Below, in pieces: positions 8,501 to 17,100 of a DNA stretch of 64,000 nt; position 1 is the stretch's first letter, and each line of letters begins with the position of its first letter. Location: NCBI GenBank assembly GCA_943846675.1, contig OX044357.1:2790001-2854000 (forward strand), written 5' to 3'. Origin of the DNA: UBA987 sp002292105 (lineage in GTDB: Bacteria > Bacteroidota > Bacteroidia > NS11-12g > UBA9320). Made by a program: the position numbers and the translations under genes. Under the pieces are notes generated by a model. It ran no database searches. It had not been told where the DNA came from and worked only from the letters and a program-made list of their open reading frames with translations.

Positions 8501-10090
8501 ATGGCAGCGAACAACGAAAAATCTGGAAACCGCATTTATTGGACCGTATATAATATTCGTAAACGGTTTGGCGCATTTCTTAAAACACAGATAAAGAAGC
8601 ACCCTGTCAAAACCATTATTTGTTTGGTTTTGGTTCTAGCTTTGCTGTTTATCAACCGTGCCACTATTCAACCAGGTGTTTTGGCGGTTAGAAAATACGC
8701 CTTGTTGGTGATTATTGGATTGATCATCGCAATTTGGTATTTCAACGGATGGAGCAAACGCAGCAACAAAGACAATGTATTTTCGTCTGTAGTGCTCTTA
8801 GTATTTATTGCATTCTCTTATATGGCAGGCCCCAGCATATTCAAATATTTGAGTTTATACTATCATTATACCGGTATTGAAAAGGTGGTGTTACAAGCAT
8901 TGCCAGAGACAGGACATGAGCGTATTCAACCTTTAAACTCTGTCAAAACGTTGATTAATCAAGAAGCCCTGTCTGAAACTGAAGATGCGACACCCCCTAG
9001 ATTTATAAGAGGGAAAAACGACGCCTATTACTACAGTTGCGCTGTTGGACCATCGAAGGCATATAAACTGCAGCAACTGCAAAAAAATATGTACGAAGTC
9101 ATTCACGTACCATCCAACCTGCCGGCCCCTGTTTTCTCAGCAAAGTACCGCAAGGATGTAAATTTCGATATTGGTGAATTACTGCTATTTAGTAAGAAAA
9201 CCTCTTCCGCAGTGACTAAACGATTCTCTTTGTTGCAATATCTAAATTGTGAGACTGCGACTCCGTTTTATTTAGCAGATGAAGACAATCATTGGGTGCA
9301 AGTTGTACCCATTATACGATGGAAAGGTTTTTTGTTTCCAAGACCCGTTTTTGGAGGTGTTTTTGTCATTCATGAAAAAAGTGAGGACGACGCATATGTA
9401 ACCCGTGTGCTTTTAGGTAGAGGTGATTATGTAGCCGTAGATAGTGTTCCTACCATTAGCTACCTAAAAGGCCAAAATTTAATCCCCAAACGCGTCGCTC
9501 GATTTACAGCTGAAAGCTTCAGATTCACGAATGGTTTCTTTGCACCAATGCCTTTTTACCACGAGGGCGATATTCGTATCCCAGAACTACCAAACGAGTC
9601 AAACCCACAACCGTTTGTGACATTTTTTAATGTAAATAAAGACGCAAAACTGTATAATTTCTTCGGTCTTGAACCGTATGAAGAATCTAAAAAAGGGTTA
9701 AGCTTGAGTTTGTTAATTCCTGGGGACAACGACAAAAAAGTGTATTTCGTTGATCACCGTAACTCCAAAGACCCCTTTATTGGAAGCAGTGCCATATCAG
9801 CAAAAATCATAGAAAGTAAAAAGAATTATGATTGGAGTAAAAACTATCCCGCTGAAAGTCGTCCATTTGTTCGTTTTGTCAATGGCACCCCTCGATTCAT
9901 GTGGTTAAGCACTATTGTAACCAAAGCAGGTGACGATGGGGAATACATCGGAGGTAGCATCCCTGAATTGACCTTAACAGACGCGACACACGGCAAAGTA
10001 ACGTGGATCAACCAAGACTCGTTAATCAACAACGACAGTTGGATTCGTCAAGCTGAGGCTCACATGAGCGCGTATTGGGGGGAGGAGTGA
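8501..10090 (+). CDS. Membrane protein with large soluble domain, last gene of the AAA+ operon
   Basis: The 529-residue product has three closely spaced transmembrane helices near the N terminus (about residues 36-53, 67-84 and 94-112) and then some 410 residues without further hydrophobic helices. This soluble part contains many short strands and two repeated-looking patterns (RWKGFLFPRPVFGGVFVIHE and related). The large domain is probably exposed on one membrane face, most likely the periplasm. I recognise no family. With the preceding three-helix protein it would form the membrane part of the system built around the AAA+ ATPase (inference). The stop is followed at once by an 8-bp repeat tract. 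Confidence 0.75.
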   Translation: MAANNEKSGNRIYWTVYNIRKRFGAFLKTQIKKHPVKTIICLVLVLALLFINRATIQPGVLAVRKYALLVIIGLIIAIWYFNGWSKRSNKDNVFSSVVLLVFIAFSYMAGPSIFKYLSLYYHYTGIEKVVLQALPETGHERIQPLNSVKTLINQEALSETEDATPPRFIRGKNDAYYYSCAVGPSKAYKLQQLQKNMYEVIHVPSNLPAPVFSAKYRKDVNFDIGELLLFSKKTSSAVTKRFSLLQYLNCETATPFYLADEDNHWVQVVPIIRWKGFLFPRPVFGGVFVIHEKSEDDAYVTRVLLGRGDYVAVDSVPTISYLKGQNLIPKRVARFTAESFRFTNGFFAPMPFYHEGDIRIPELPNESNPQPFVTFFNVNKDAKLYNFFGLEPYEESKKGLSLSLLIPGDNDKKVYFVDHRNSKDPFIGSSAISAKIIESKKNYDWSKNYPAESRPFVRFVNGTPRFMWLSTIVTKAGDDGEYIGGSIPELTLTDATHGKVTWINQDSLINNDSWIRQAEAHMSAYWGEE

Positions 10091-10159
10091 AGGAAGGTTT
10101 GAAGGGCTGAAGGATTGAAGGATTGAAGGAGGAATGAGTGAATGAGGAATGAGTGAATG
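10091..10159 (+). repeat. 8-bp repeat tract downstream of the AAA+ operon
   Basis: After the stop codon come four units close to TTGAAGGA (two perfect, two with a single change), then a second simple repeat based on GAATGAGT (two blocks of GGAATGAGTGAATGAG type). The first unit is the same as at 4622-4670, which brackets the second half of the operon with the same repeat. Confidence 0.8.
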
Positions 10160-10237
10160 GTCGTCTATTCTCTATGTTCTATTCTCTTTGTTCTTGTGCA
10201 TTTAGCAAATTCATAGCAAACGTAACCCTAATTCCTA

Positions 10238-12457
10238 CTAACGTTTCTGCTTAAGCATATCCTTCACATTCTCTACAAATTGAATCATACGGATATAGTC
10301 TTTGACTTGAGCGAGTGCAAGGTTTTTGCTCATAATCAGGATAGCTTCCCCGTTGCTTTCGAGGTGATGAATACCGCTAATCTCGATCAGGACCTTAAGT
10401 CGCTCCGATAGGAATGCGCCCATTTCGTCAACGTCGTTTACCTTCACAATGTAATCCTCAATCGCATCCTCGTAAACAATATAATCTATGTCCTTATGCT
10501 GAGCGATATGTAATACTTTATCTAAGAAATCTTTTTTCTCGATCGTGAACTTTGGAATCTTAAATGGCAGTTTTAACAGCCCAAGTGTTGTGCTATACTC
10601 ATCAGGAAAAATGTCTGCACCTTCTTCGAAGCGCACATCCAATAAGCGCATATGCATATCCTTGTCATTGTCAGATATGCAGTTCTTCTGGATTTCTAAT
10701 GGTCGCGTTTTGAAGAAGTAAAACGACTGGTAATATTCTAAATCTTCCTGGGGTTCAACCTCAAAATTCCACCCATAATTTTCGGCCATTTCTTTCAATA
10801 AATTCTGGCGTCTATTGAGTGGTTGCAGAATATTAGTCTTGATTTTTGTAGCGAGTTTATGATTGGTAGACGAAATGTGTTGATCTAAGCCCTTGATATT
10901 TAAGACACCACCGCTGTCTTTATGGCTTTTTCTAAAATCATATATGTCTTCTAACACTGTAGTCCCAATGAGCCTAGTTTCCGACAAATCGATAGTAGCA
11001 TTTGAGCCAGCAGGTATTTGAGCAATCAGCTTTTTAATATTCAGGATGCTAAGAAAATTTGCCACCCCCCTAATCTTTAATATGTATGTTCCGTCAGGGT
11101 TTAAAACCACTATGGATCCAGAATCAAATATCATTTGGAAGAACCTAGGAATAGAAACACGAGATAAAATCCAATGACTCAGCAACGCCAATAAGAGCCC
11201 GCCTAACAACCCGATAAGCAGGTTGGTATATAAGGTTAACACCATAGTTCCGATGAAAAAAATCAGCTGTTCCACACCATGGTTGTAAACCTGTTTAAAG
11301 ACCGAAGGTGAAGCGAGTTTGAAACCCGTGTAAACCAATAAAATAGCAAAAGCGCACAGCGGCACCTGTTGCATAATCGGACTCAACACCACAATAAAAA
11401 GCAACAAGATTAGGCCTTGATACATGTTCGACCATTTGGTCTTAGCCCCATTATGTACATTCACTGTACTTCTAATAATTACCGAGATAATGGGTAAACC
11501 GCCCAACATGCCTGCAGCCATTGTACTTAAACCTATCCCTGTTAAATCTTTATTTAAGTCTGTCTTTCGCTTGTATGGGTCTATTTTGTCAATCGCTTTG
11601 GCGATGGCCAGTGATTCTATGCTTGTGATGATGAGAATAGACACGACAGTAGTCCAGAATTCGATGGTATGTATCTTCCCAAAATTTGGATGCATAATGG
11701 AATCCATTATGTTATCCGGAATATCTAATAATAAATGTGGTCCTACGTCGTAGGATCTACCGAAAAAAGAAAGTGTTTGCGCATCGTGAAACCCAAAAAT
11801 ATACACCATGGGTATGGACAAAGCAATGACCCACATCGGAGTTGGTAAGAGGTGAAAAAAGTGGTAACTAATTTTAGAATGAAACAAGAGCAATAGCAAC
11901 CCGAGTAGAGAAATAATTACGACAAAAGGGTTCGCCTCTGGCAACATTTTGACCGCGTCAATAAGGTTTTGCACGATGTTATGGCTATCAGAATGAGTGC
12001 CTAAGGCAACGTGTATTTGTTTGGCGAAAATGATGATACCGATAGCCGCCAGAAGTCCGTGAATGACAGAAGATTGGAATATATCTGCCAATCGTCCAAG
12101 TTTGAGCAGCCCTAAAACAACTTGAATCGCACCGGATACAACAATGGCTGCAAGGACATAGTTAAAAGCTTGCCCAGTCCCATCGTCCATTAAACCGATG
12201 CCTAATAAAATTACGGCAATTACCCCTTTTGCTGGACCATTTACTGAAATGTGTCCGCCCCGATAAAGTGTTGTCACCACACCACCCACAATTGCGGATA
12301 TTATCCCAGACATGGCAGGAGCACCTGCTGCCAAAGCAATACCTAAAGACAGTGGCAACGCGATTAAGGCAACGCTGACCGCCGCGATTAAATCACTTTG
12401 CCAGTTTTCTATTAACCCTTTAAACCCCGCCTTAGGTGTGACTCTCGTTTTTTTCAC
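10238..12457 (-). CDS. SulP-family inorganic anion transporter with STAS domain
   Basis: The 739-residue protein begins with the SulP signature (WQSDLIAAVSVALIALPLSLG) and about 12-14 membrane helices up to residue 440 or so. The central region GLSTMAAGMLGGLPIISVIIRS carries the conserved SulP loop, and a STAS domain follows (about residues 465-570, IDLSETRLIGTTVLEDIYDF). A further C-terminal domain of some 150 residues (DVRFEEGADIFPDEYSTTLG) is unusual for bacterial SulP proteins and may be regulatory. SulP proteins move bicarbonate, sulfate or dicarboxylates with Na+ or H+ symport; the substrate cannot be read here. No partner gene such as a carbonic anhydrase lies next to it. It stands alone on the minus strand, opposite the preceding operon. 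Confidence 0.9.
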   Translation of the reverse strand: MKKTRVTPKAGFKGLIENWQSDLIAAVSVALIALPLSLGIALAAGAPAMSGIISAIVGGVVTTLYRGGHISVNGPAKGVIAVILLGIGLMDDGTGQAFNYVLAAIVVSGAIQVVLGLLKLGRLADIFQSSVIHGLLAAIGIIIFAKQIHVALGTHSDSHNIVQNLIDAVKMLPEANPFVVIISLLGLLLLLFHSKISYHFFHLLPTPMWVIALSIPMVYIFGFHDAQTLSFFGRSYDVGPHLLLDIPDNIMDSIMHPNFGKIHTIEFWTTVVSILIITSIESLAIAKAIDKIDPYKRKTDLNKDLTGIGLSTMAAGMLGGLPIISVIIRSTVNVHNGAKTKWSNMYQGLILLLFIVVLSPIMQQVPLCAFAILLVYTGFKLASPSVFKQVYNHGVEQLIFFIGTMVLTLYTNLLIGLLGGLLLALLSHWILSRVSIPRFFQMIFDSGSIVVLNPDGTYILKIRGVANFLSILNIKKLIAQIPAGSNATIDLSETRLIGTTVLEDIYDFRKSHKDSGGVLNIKGLDQHISSTNHKLATKIKTNILQPLNRRQNLLKEMAENYGWNFEVEPQEDLEYYQSFYFFKTRPLEIQKNCISDNDKDMHMRLLDVRFEEGADIFPDEYSTTLGLLKLPFKIPKFTIEKKDFLDKVLHIAQHKDIDYIVYEDAIEDYIVKVNDVDEMGAFLSERLKVLIEISGIHHLESNGEAILIMSKNLALAQVKDYIRMIQFVENVKDMLKQKR

Positions 12458-12506
12458 GTATTACAATTTTGACCAAACATTAGCTTTGAAAAATAACACA
12501 TTTTAA

Positions 12507-12524
12507 TAAAAAATCCTTCGGATT
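12507..12524 (-). terminator. Weak intrinsic terminator after the DUF2200 gene
   Basis: On the minus strand a 5-bp stem (AATCC / GGATT) with a GAA loop is followed by a T-rich run. It sits 75 nt after the stop of the DUF2200 gene and before the SulP start. The short stem makes it a modest candidate. Confidence 0.4.
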
Positions 12525-12598
12525 GACTGAACATAGTGTGAAACACCGCTCATTGGGAAGGGTTTTAGAGGCTTATTTTCGTTTAAAGGAGGAGACAG

Positions 12599-12961
12599 TT
12601 ATGCCCGTAAGATCTTTTCCATTTTACGACCCTTCGCTAATTCGTCAACGAGTTTGTCCATATAGCGGGTTTGTTTGGTCAAAGGTGTTACAATATCTTC
12701 TATCCGATAACCACAGATTACGCCTTTGATCAACGACGCATTTGGGTTTAAAGTCGCCCGCTGAAAAAACGTCTCAAACGTTGCTTTCTCTTGTATTAGC
12801 TCGTCTAAGTAGGCTTCATTAAAACCGGTTAGCCATTCAATCACTTGCAGCAATTCTTCTTTGCTTCTCCCTTTACTTTCTACTTTAGTTATGTAGTGAG
12901 GATAGACCGATGCAAAAGTTAATTTAGCTATGCGTTGGTCGTGTTCCGGTGTTGTCGTCAT
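12599..12961 (-). CDS. DUF2200 family protein
   Basis: The 120-residue protein matches my recollection of the DUF2200 family over its full length: an N-terminal DQRIAKLTFASVYPHYITKVE, a central TKEELLxVIEWLTGF-like helix (here SKEELLQVIEWLTGF) and the late segment IKGVICGYRIEDI with conserved basic residues near the end (KGRKMEKILR). These are small cytoplasmic proteins of unknown function. The gene is a single unit between a lipoprotein gene and the SulP transporter, both on the same strand but separated by gaps. Confidence 0.85.
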   Translation of the reverse strand: MTTTPEHDQRIAKLTFASVYPHYITKVESKGRSKEELLQVIEWLTGFNEAYLDELIQEKATFETFFQRATLNPNASLIKGVICGYRIEDIVTPLTKQTRYMDKLVDELAKGRKMEKILRA

Positions 12962-13001
12962 TGTAAATTCTTGTGATAGCTGCCTAATTTCACTTCCGAA
13001 T

Positions 13002-13733
13002 TTAAATATCTCGTTTTATCTCTACAAGTTTTTTGATAGTCGTATCTCCATGGTTGTTCATCTCAATCGACTTGTAAAGTCCCACCCCTTTTAAATCTAT
13101 TATTTCGCCTTTCGACGAATAGTTGAACGCTTCTTGTGTTTCCAATATCTCAAACCGCGTTTCTGTTTGATGTACAATTTTGATGCATGAATTTTCGTTC
13201 GACAAAGCGTTATCGACTGGTAAAAATCCCACAAACCCATTGTTGACGTTAACCGAAGTTGAGATTAACTGCCCGTTTACCATTGATCGATATTTAAAAA
13301 TGTTTGTCATACGACCATTCAGTTCCCTTTTCCAAGGAAACATTAGGCTAGGGCTCACATCAGCTTTCACAAAATCATTGTTTTCCGTTTTGATAAAATG
13401 GCCCGCAACGTTTGCCCCTTTTTGGTCTAGAGTAAAGACTAAACTGTCTATTAAATTGTTTCTTTTATCGTATCTAGTGAACGCATAATTCCCATCGTCA
13501 TGTCGCCTAAAAGTTAAACTCTCGTAATAGAATTCTGGTGATTTATCTTTTGATGCCGTTACCACCTCGTAGGTATAGGTTGTTGGTACCATGGTATCAG
13601 AAAGGGGAAAATAATACTCTTGTAAATTATGCTCCTCAACTTTTCTCTGGACAACTTCCTTTGTTTCTTGTGAAGGTTTTTTGCCGCAGCCTAATGCTAC
13701 CAGAACCAACACTCCCAGAATTGTATTTTTCAT
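13002..13733 (-). CDS. Hypothetical lipoprotein, 243 aa
   Basis: The N terminus MKNTILGVLVLVALGCGKK is a lipoprotein signal with a lipobox (LVALGC) and a Lys-rich +2/+3 region. The mature part is beta-rich (YYFPLSDTMVPTTYTYEVV, ESLTFRRHDDGNYAFTRYDK) and ends with a strand-forming segment. I recognise no family; it is a typical Bacteroidota lipoprotein, possibly surface-exposed. A TAATTTTG -7 box lies 4 nt before the ATG, so its transcript may start at or next to the start codon. Confidence 0.75.
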   Translation of the reverse strand: MKNTILGVLVLVALGCGKKPSQETKEVVQRKVEEHNLQEYYFPLSDTMVPTTYTYEVVTASKDKSPEFYYESLTFRRHDDGNYAFTRYDKRNNLIDSLVFTLDQKGANVAGHFIKTENNDFVKADVSPSLMFPWKRELNGRMTNIFKYRSMVNGQLISTSVNVNNGFVGFLPVDNALSNENSCIKIVHQTETRFEILETQEAFNYSSKGEIIDLKGVGLYKSIEMNNHGDTTIKKLVEIKRDI

Positions 13734-13737
13734 GGGC

Positions 13738-13745
13738 CAAAATTA
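13738..13745 (-). promoter_or_regulatory. -7 box (TAATTTTG) 4 nt from the lipoprotein start codon
   Basis: This is an exact TAnnTTTG match on the minus strand, separated by 4 nt from the ATG at 13733. Since transcription in Bacteroidota starts a few bases after this box, the mRNA would have almost no leader. No clear -33 TTG was seen at 17-23 nt upstream. Confidence 0.4.
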
Positions 13746-13789
13746 CGTATAACGTGATTAGTTCTATGGCAGGTTAAGACATTAGTGTA

Positions 13790-14047
13790 TCACTTGATGG
13801 TTTGCCGTATTTTTTCAAAATGATGATAGCTATGTCGAAGTGCGTGGTCCTCAATAAAGAATTGGGCGGTTAGTGGTGCATTTGCATTCAGTGACACTTT
13901 ACCAGATTGATCTAGTTCTGCATCCGTAAAGGAACGAACCGAATCAGCCGCTTCTTTGCTATTTCTTCGCAGCAGTGATAGTGTTTCTTGTTTGCTTACA
14001 TGCGCAAATTTCTCTGCATGTTGAGCATTCATTTCATTCACGACCTC
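13790..14047 (-). pseudogene. DinB-like protein, C-terminal half (separated by insertion)
   Basis: About 86 codons encode the second half of a DinB-superfamily (four-helix bundle) protein: VVNEMNAQHAEKFA, LLRRNSKEAADSVRSF and the C-terminal metal-site segment FFIEDHALRHSYHHFEKI. A GTG at 14041 could act as a start, but homology continues a few codons upstream of it (GAG-GTC before GTG), so this is a fragment, not a small gene. The missing first half, in the same orientation and with a matching break point, lies at 23925-24155. Between them sits the 9.9-kb element. Each half keeps part of the histidine-rich metal site, so neither should be active alone. Confidence 0.85.
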
Positions 14048-14153
14048 GATAGGGGGAATCAGAACGTTATCGAACTTTTAAATCTGAGGTCTACAATCTA
14101 TTTTAAGATTTATTGAAATTTGTTAGATTGCGGAACGTTTAACGTAAAATCCA

Positions 14154-17100
14154 ATGCAAAAAACTTACTTATTTATTTTACTAGCATCTTTATGCTTTCT
14201 TTCCTTTGAAACACAAGCAACCGTAATATTTGTACACTATAGTTCTTCGGGTACTAATACTGGTGCATCCTGGACCAATGCATTTACCACACTACAGCCT
14301 GCCCTGAATGCAGCCTCTGCTGGAGATACCATTTTCATAGCATCCGGTACCTATAAGCCTACACATATCCCAAGTACTGGAGGTACAAGTACCACAAGTA
14401 GGGACTTATCATTTTACCTCGATAAAGATATTAAAATATACGGAGGGTTTGCTGGTACAGAGACTGCATTAAGCCAACGTAATATTGGCAGTAATCCCGT
14501 AATTTTAAGTGGAGATATAGGTACATCAGGGTCAAACTCAGACAACTGCTACCATATTTTTATAACAGACGGGCTCAGCTCTGCTGCAGTGCTAGATGGG
14601 GTAACTATTACTGGAGGTAATGCAAATGGAAGTAGTTCGATAAGCTATTCGGGAGGAACCTATAGCCAAAATGTTGGCGGCGGTTTGTATCTTCAGGATT
14701 CAGACCCTATACTGACCAATTTAGTTGTCTTTGATAATAATGCAGTACATGCAGGAGGCACCGCACTTGGGGTTGCATCAAATCCAATAATCACTAATGT
14801 AGTATATTATATGAATACGGCCAGCGGCGGCGGCGGCGGTATGAAAATATGGGGCACTAGTCAACCTAAACTGCTGAATGTAACCTTTAGTAATAATACA
14901 TCAGGATCAGAAGGTGGTGGTATTCTAATTTACCATGGTAACACATCGGTTACTATTACCAACTGTGTTTTTTGGGGAAATAAAATCGGGACAAGTAGTA
15001 CTGTAAATGGTGCGGACATTGATAAAGGGGGTAAGGCCCCGGTTCCAACTGTCACCCACTCGCTTACCCAGCAAAATAGCTCATATTCTACAGGAACCGG
15101 AATGATCAATAATCAAGATCCCTTATTCGCAAAGGCAAGTGACCCAGATGGAGTAGATAATATATGGATGACTGAGGATGACGGACTCAGACTAAATAGT
15201 AATAGCCCTGCAGTAGATGCGGGACTTAATAGTGCCATAAGTGGGTATTCTACAGATATTGTAGGTACTGCTCGTGTGGTGAATACTAACGTAAATATGG
15301 GAGCTTATGAGGTTCTTTGTGCTGAAACGACTAAAACAATAACAGCAAATGTATGCGATACGTACACCTCTCCAAGTGGAAAAACTTGGACAACAAGCAA
15401 CACGTATTCAGATACGATAGCAAACACTGCGGGTTGTGATAGTGTTATCACGGTGAACCTTACGGTTCGCAATAAGACGACTGAAACGATAACAGCAAAT
15501 GTATGCGATACGTACACCTCTCCAAGTGGCAGGCATACCTGGTTTGTAACAGGAATATATAAAGACACGATTCCAAACGCAGCAGGTTGCGATAGTATTC
15601 TAACAATAAACTTAACGGTAATTGCAACACCAATAGTTACTGTCAGCACGCTCGCTGGTAGTACTCAGGGCTATACAGATGGTACAGGGACATCGGCTAA
15701 GTTTGACTTACCTACAGGAGTAGCGGTCGATGGCGCTGGAAATGTGTATGTAGCGGATTACAGTAACCACCGCATTCGAAAAATAACTACATCAGGTGTG
15801 GTCAGCACGCTCGCTGGTAGTTCTCAGGGCTATACAGATGGTACAGGGACATCGGCTAAGTTTGACTTACCTACAGGAGTAGCGGTCGATGGCGCTGGAA
15901 ATGTGTATGTAGCGGATCAGTATAACCACCGCATTCGAAAAATAACTACATCAGGTGTGGTCAGCACCCTCGCTGGTAGTACTCAGGGCTATACAGATGG
16001 TACAGGGACATCGGCTCAGTTTTCCTATCCTACAGGAGTAGCGGTCGATGGCGCTGGAAATGTGTATGTAGCGGATCGGTATAACCACCGCATTCGAAAA
16101 ATAACTACATCAGGTGTGGTCAGCACGCTCGCTGGTAGTGGTACACCTGGCAATGCAGATGGTACAGGGACATCGGCTAGCTTTGACAATCCTTCAGGAG
16201 TAGCGGTCGATGGCGCTGGAAATGTGTATGTAGCGGATAGGGTAAACCACCGCATTCGAAAAATAACTACATCAGGTGTGGTCAGCACGCTCGCTGGTAG
16301 TGGTGCATCTGGCTATACAGATGGTACAGGGACATCGGCTAAGTTTTCCTATCCTTATGGAGTAGCGGTCGATGGCGCTGGAAATGTGTATGTAGCGGAT
16401 AGGTCAAACAACCGCATTCGAAAAATAACTGCATCAGGTGTGGTCAGCACGCTCGCTGGTATTGGTACACCTGGCAATGCAGATGGTACAGGGACATCGG
16501 CTAGCTTTGACAATCCTAACGGAGTAGCGGTCGATGGTACTGGAAATGTGTATGTAGCGGATCTGTCAAACCACCGCATTCGAAAAATAACGTTAAGTGC
16601 TGGTAGTGCTGAAACAACAGAAACGATAACAGCAAATGTATGTGATACGTACACCTCTCCAAGTGGCAGGCATACCTGGTTTGGAACAGGAATATATAAA
16701 GACACGATTCCAAACGCAGCAGGTTGCGATAGTATTCTAACAATAAACTTAACGGTAATTGCAACACCAATAGTTACTGTCAGCACGCTCGCTGGTAGTA
16801 CATATGGCTATACAGATGGTACAGGGACATCGGCTCAGTTTAAAAATCCTAGCGGAGTAGCGGTCGATGGCGCTGGAAATGTGTATGTAGCGGATCAGGC
16901 AAACCACCGCATTCGAAAAATAACTGCATCAGGTGTGGTCAGCACCCTCGCTGGTAGTGGTACACCTGGCAATGCAGATGGTACAGGGACATCGGCTCAG
17001 TTTTCCTATCCTACAGGAATAGCGGTCGATGGCGCTGGAAATGTGTATGTAGCGGATAGGGTAAACCACCGCATTCGAAAAATAACTACATCAGGTGTGG

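Noticed and set aside
12523..12729. A plus-strand ORF antisense to the DUF2200 gene
   Set aside because: It is a shadow of the DUF2200 reading frame with no independent support.
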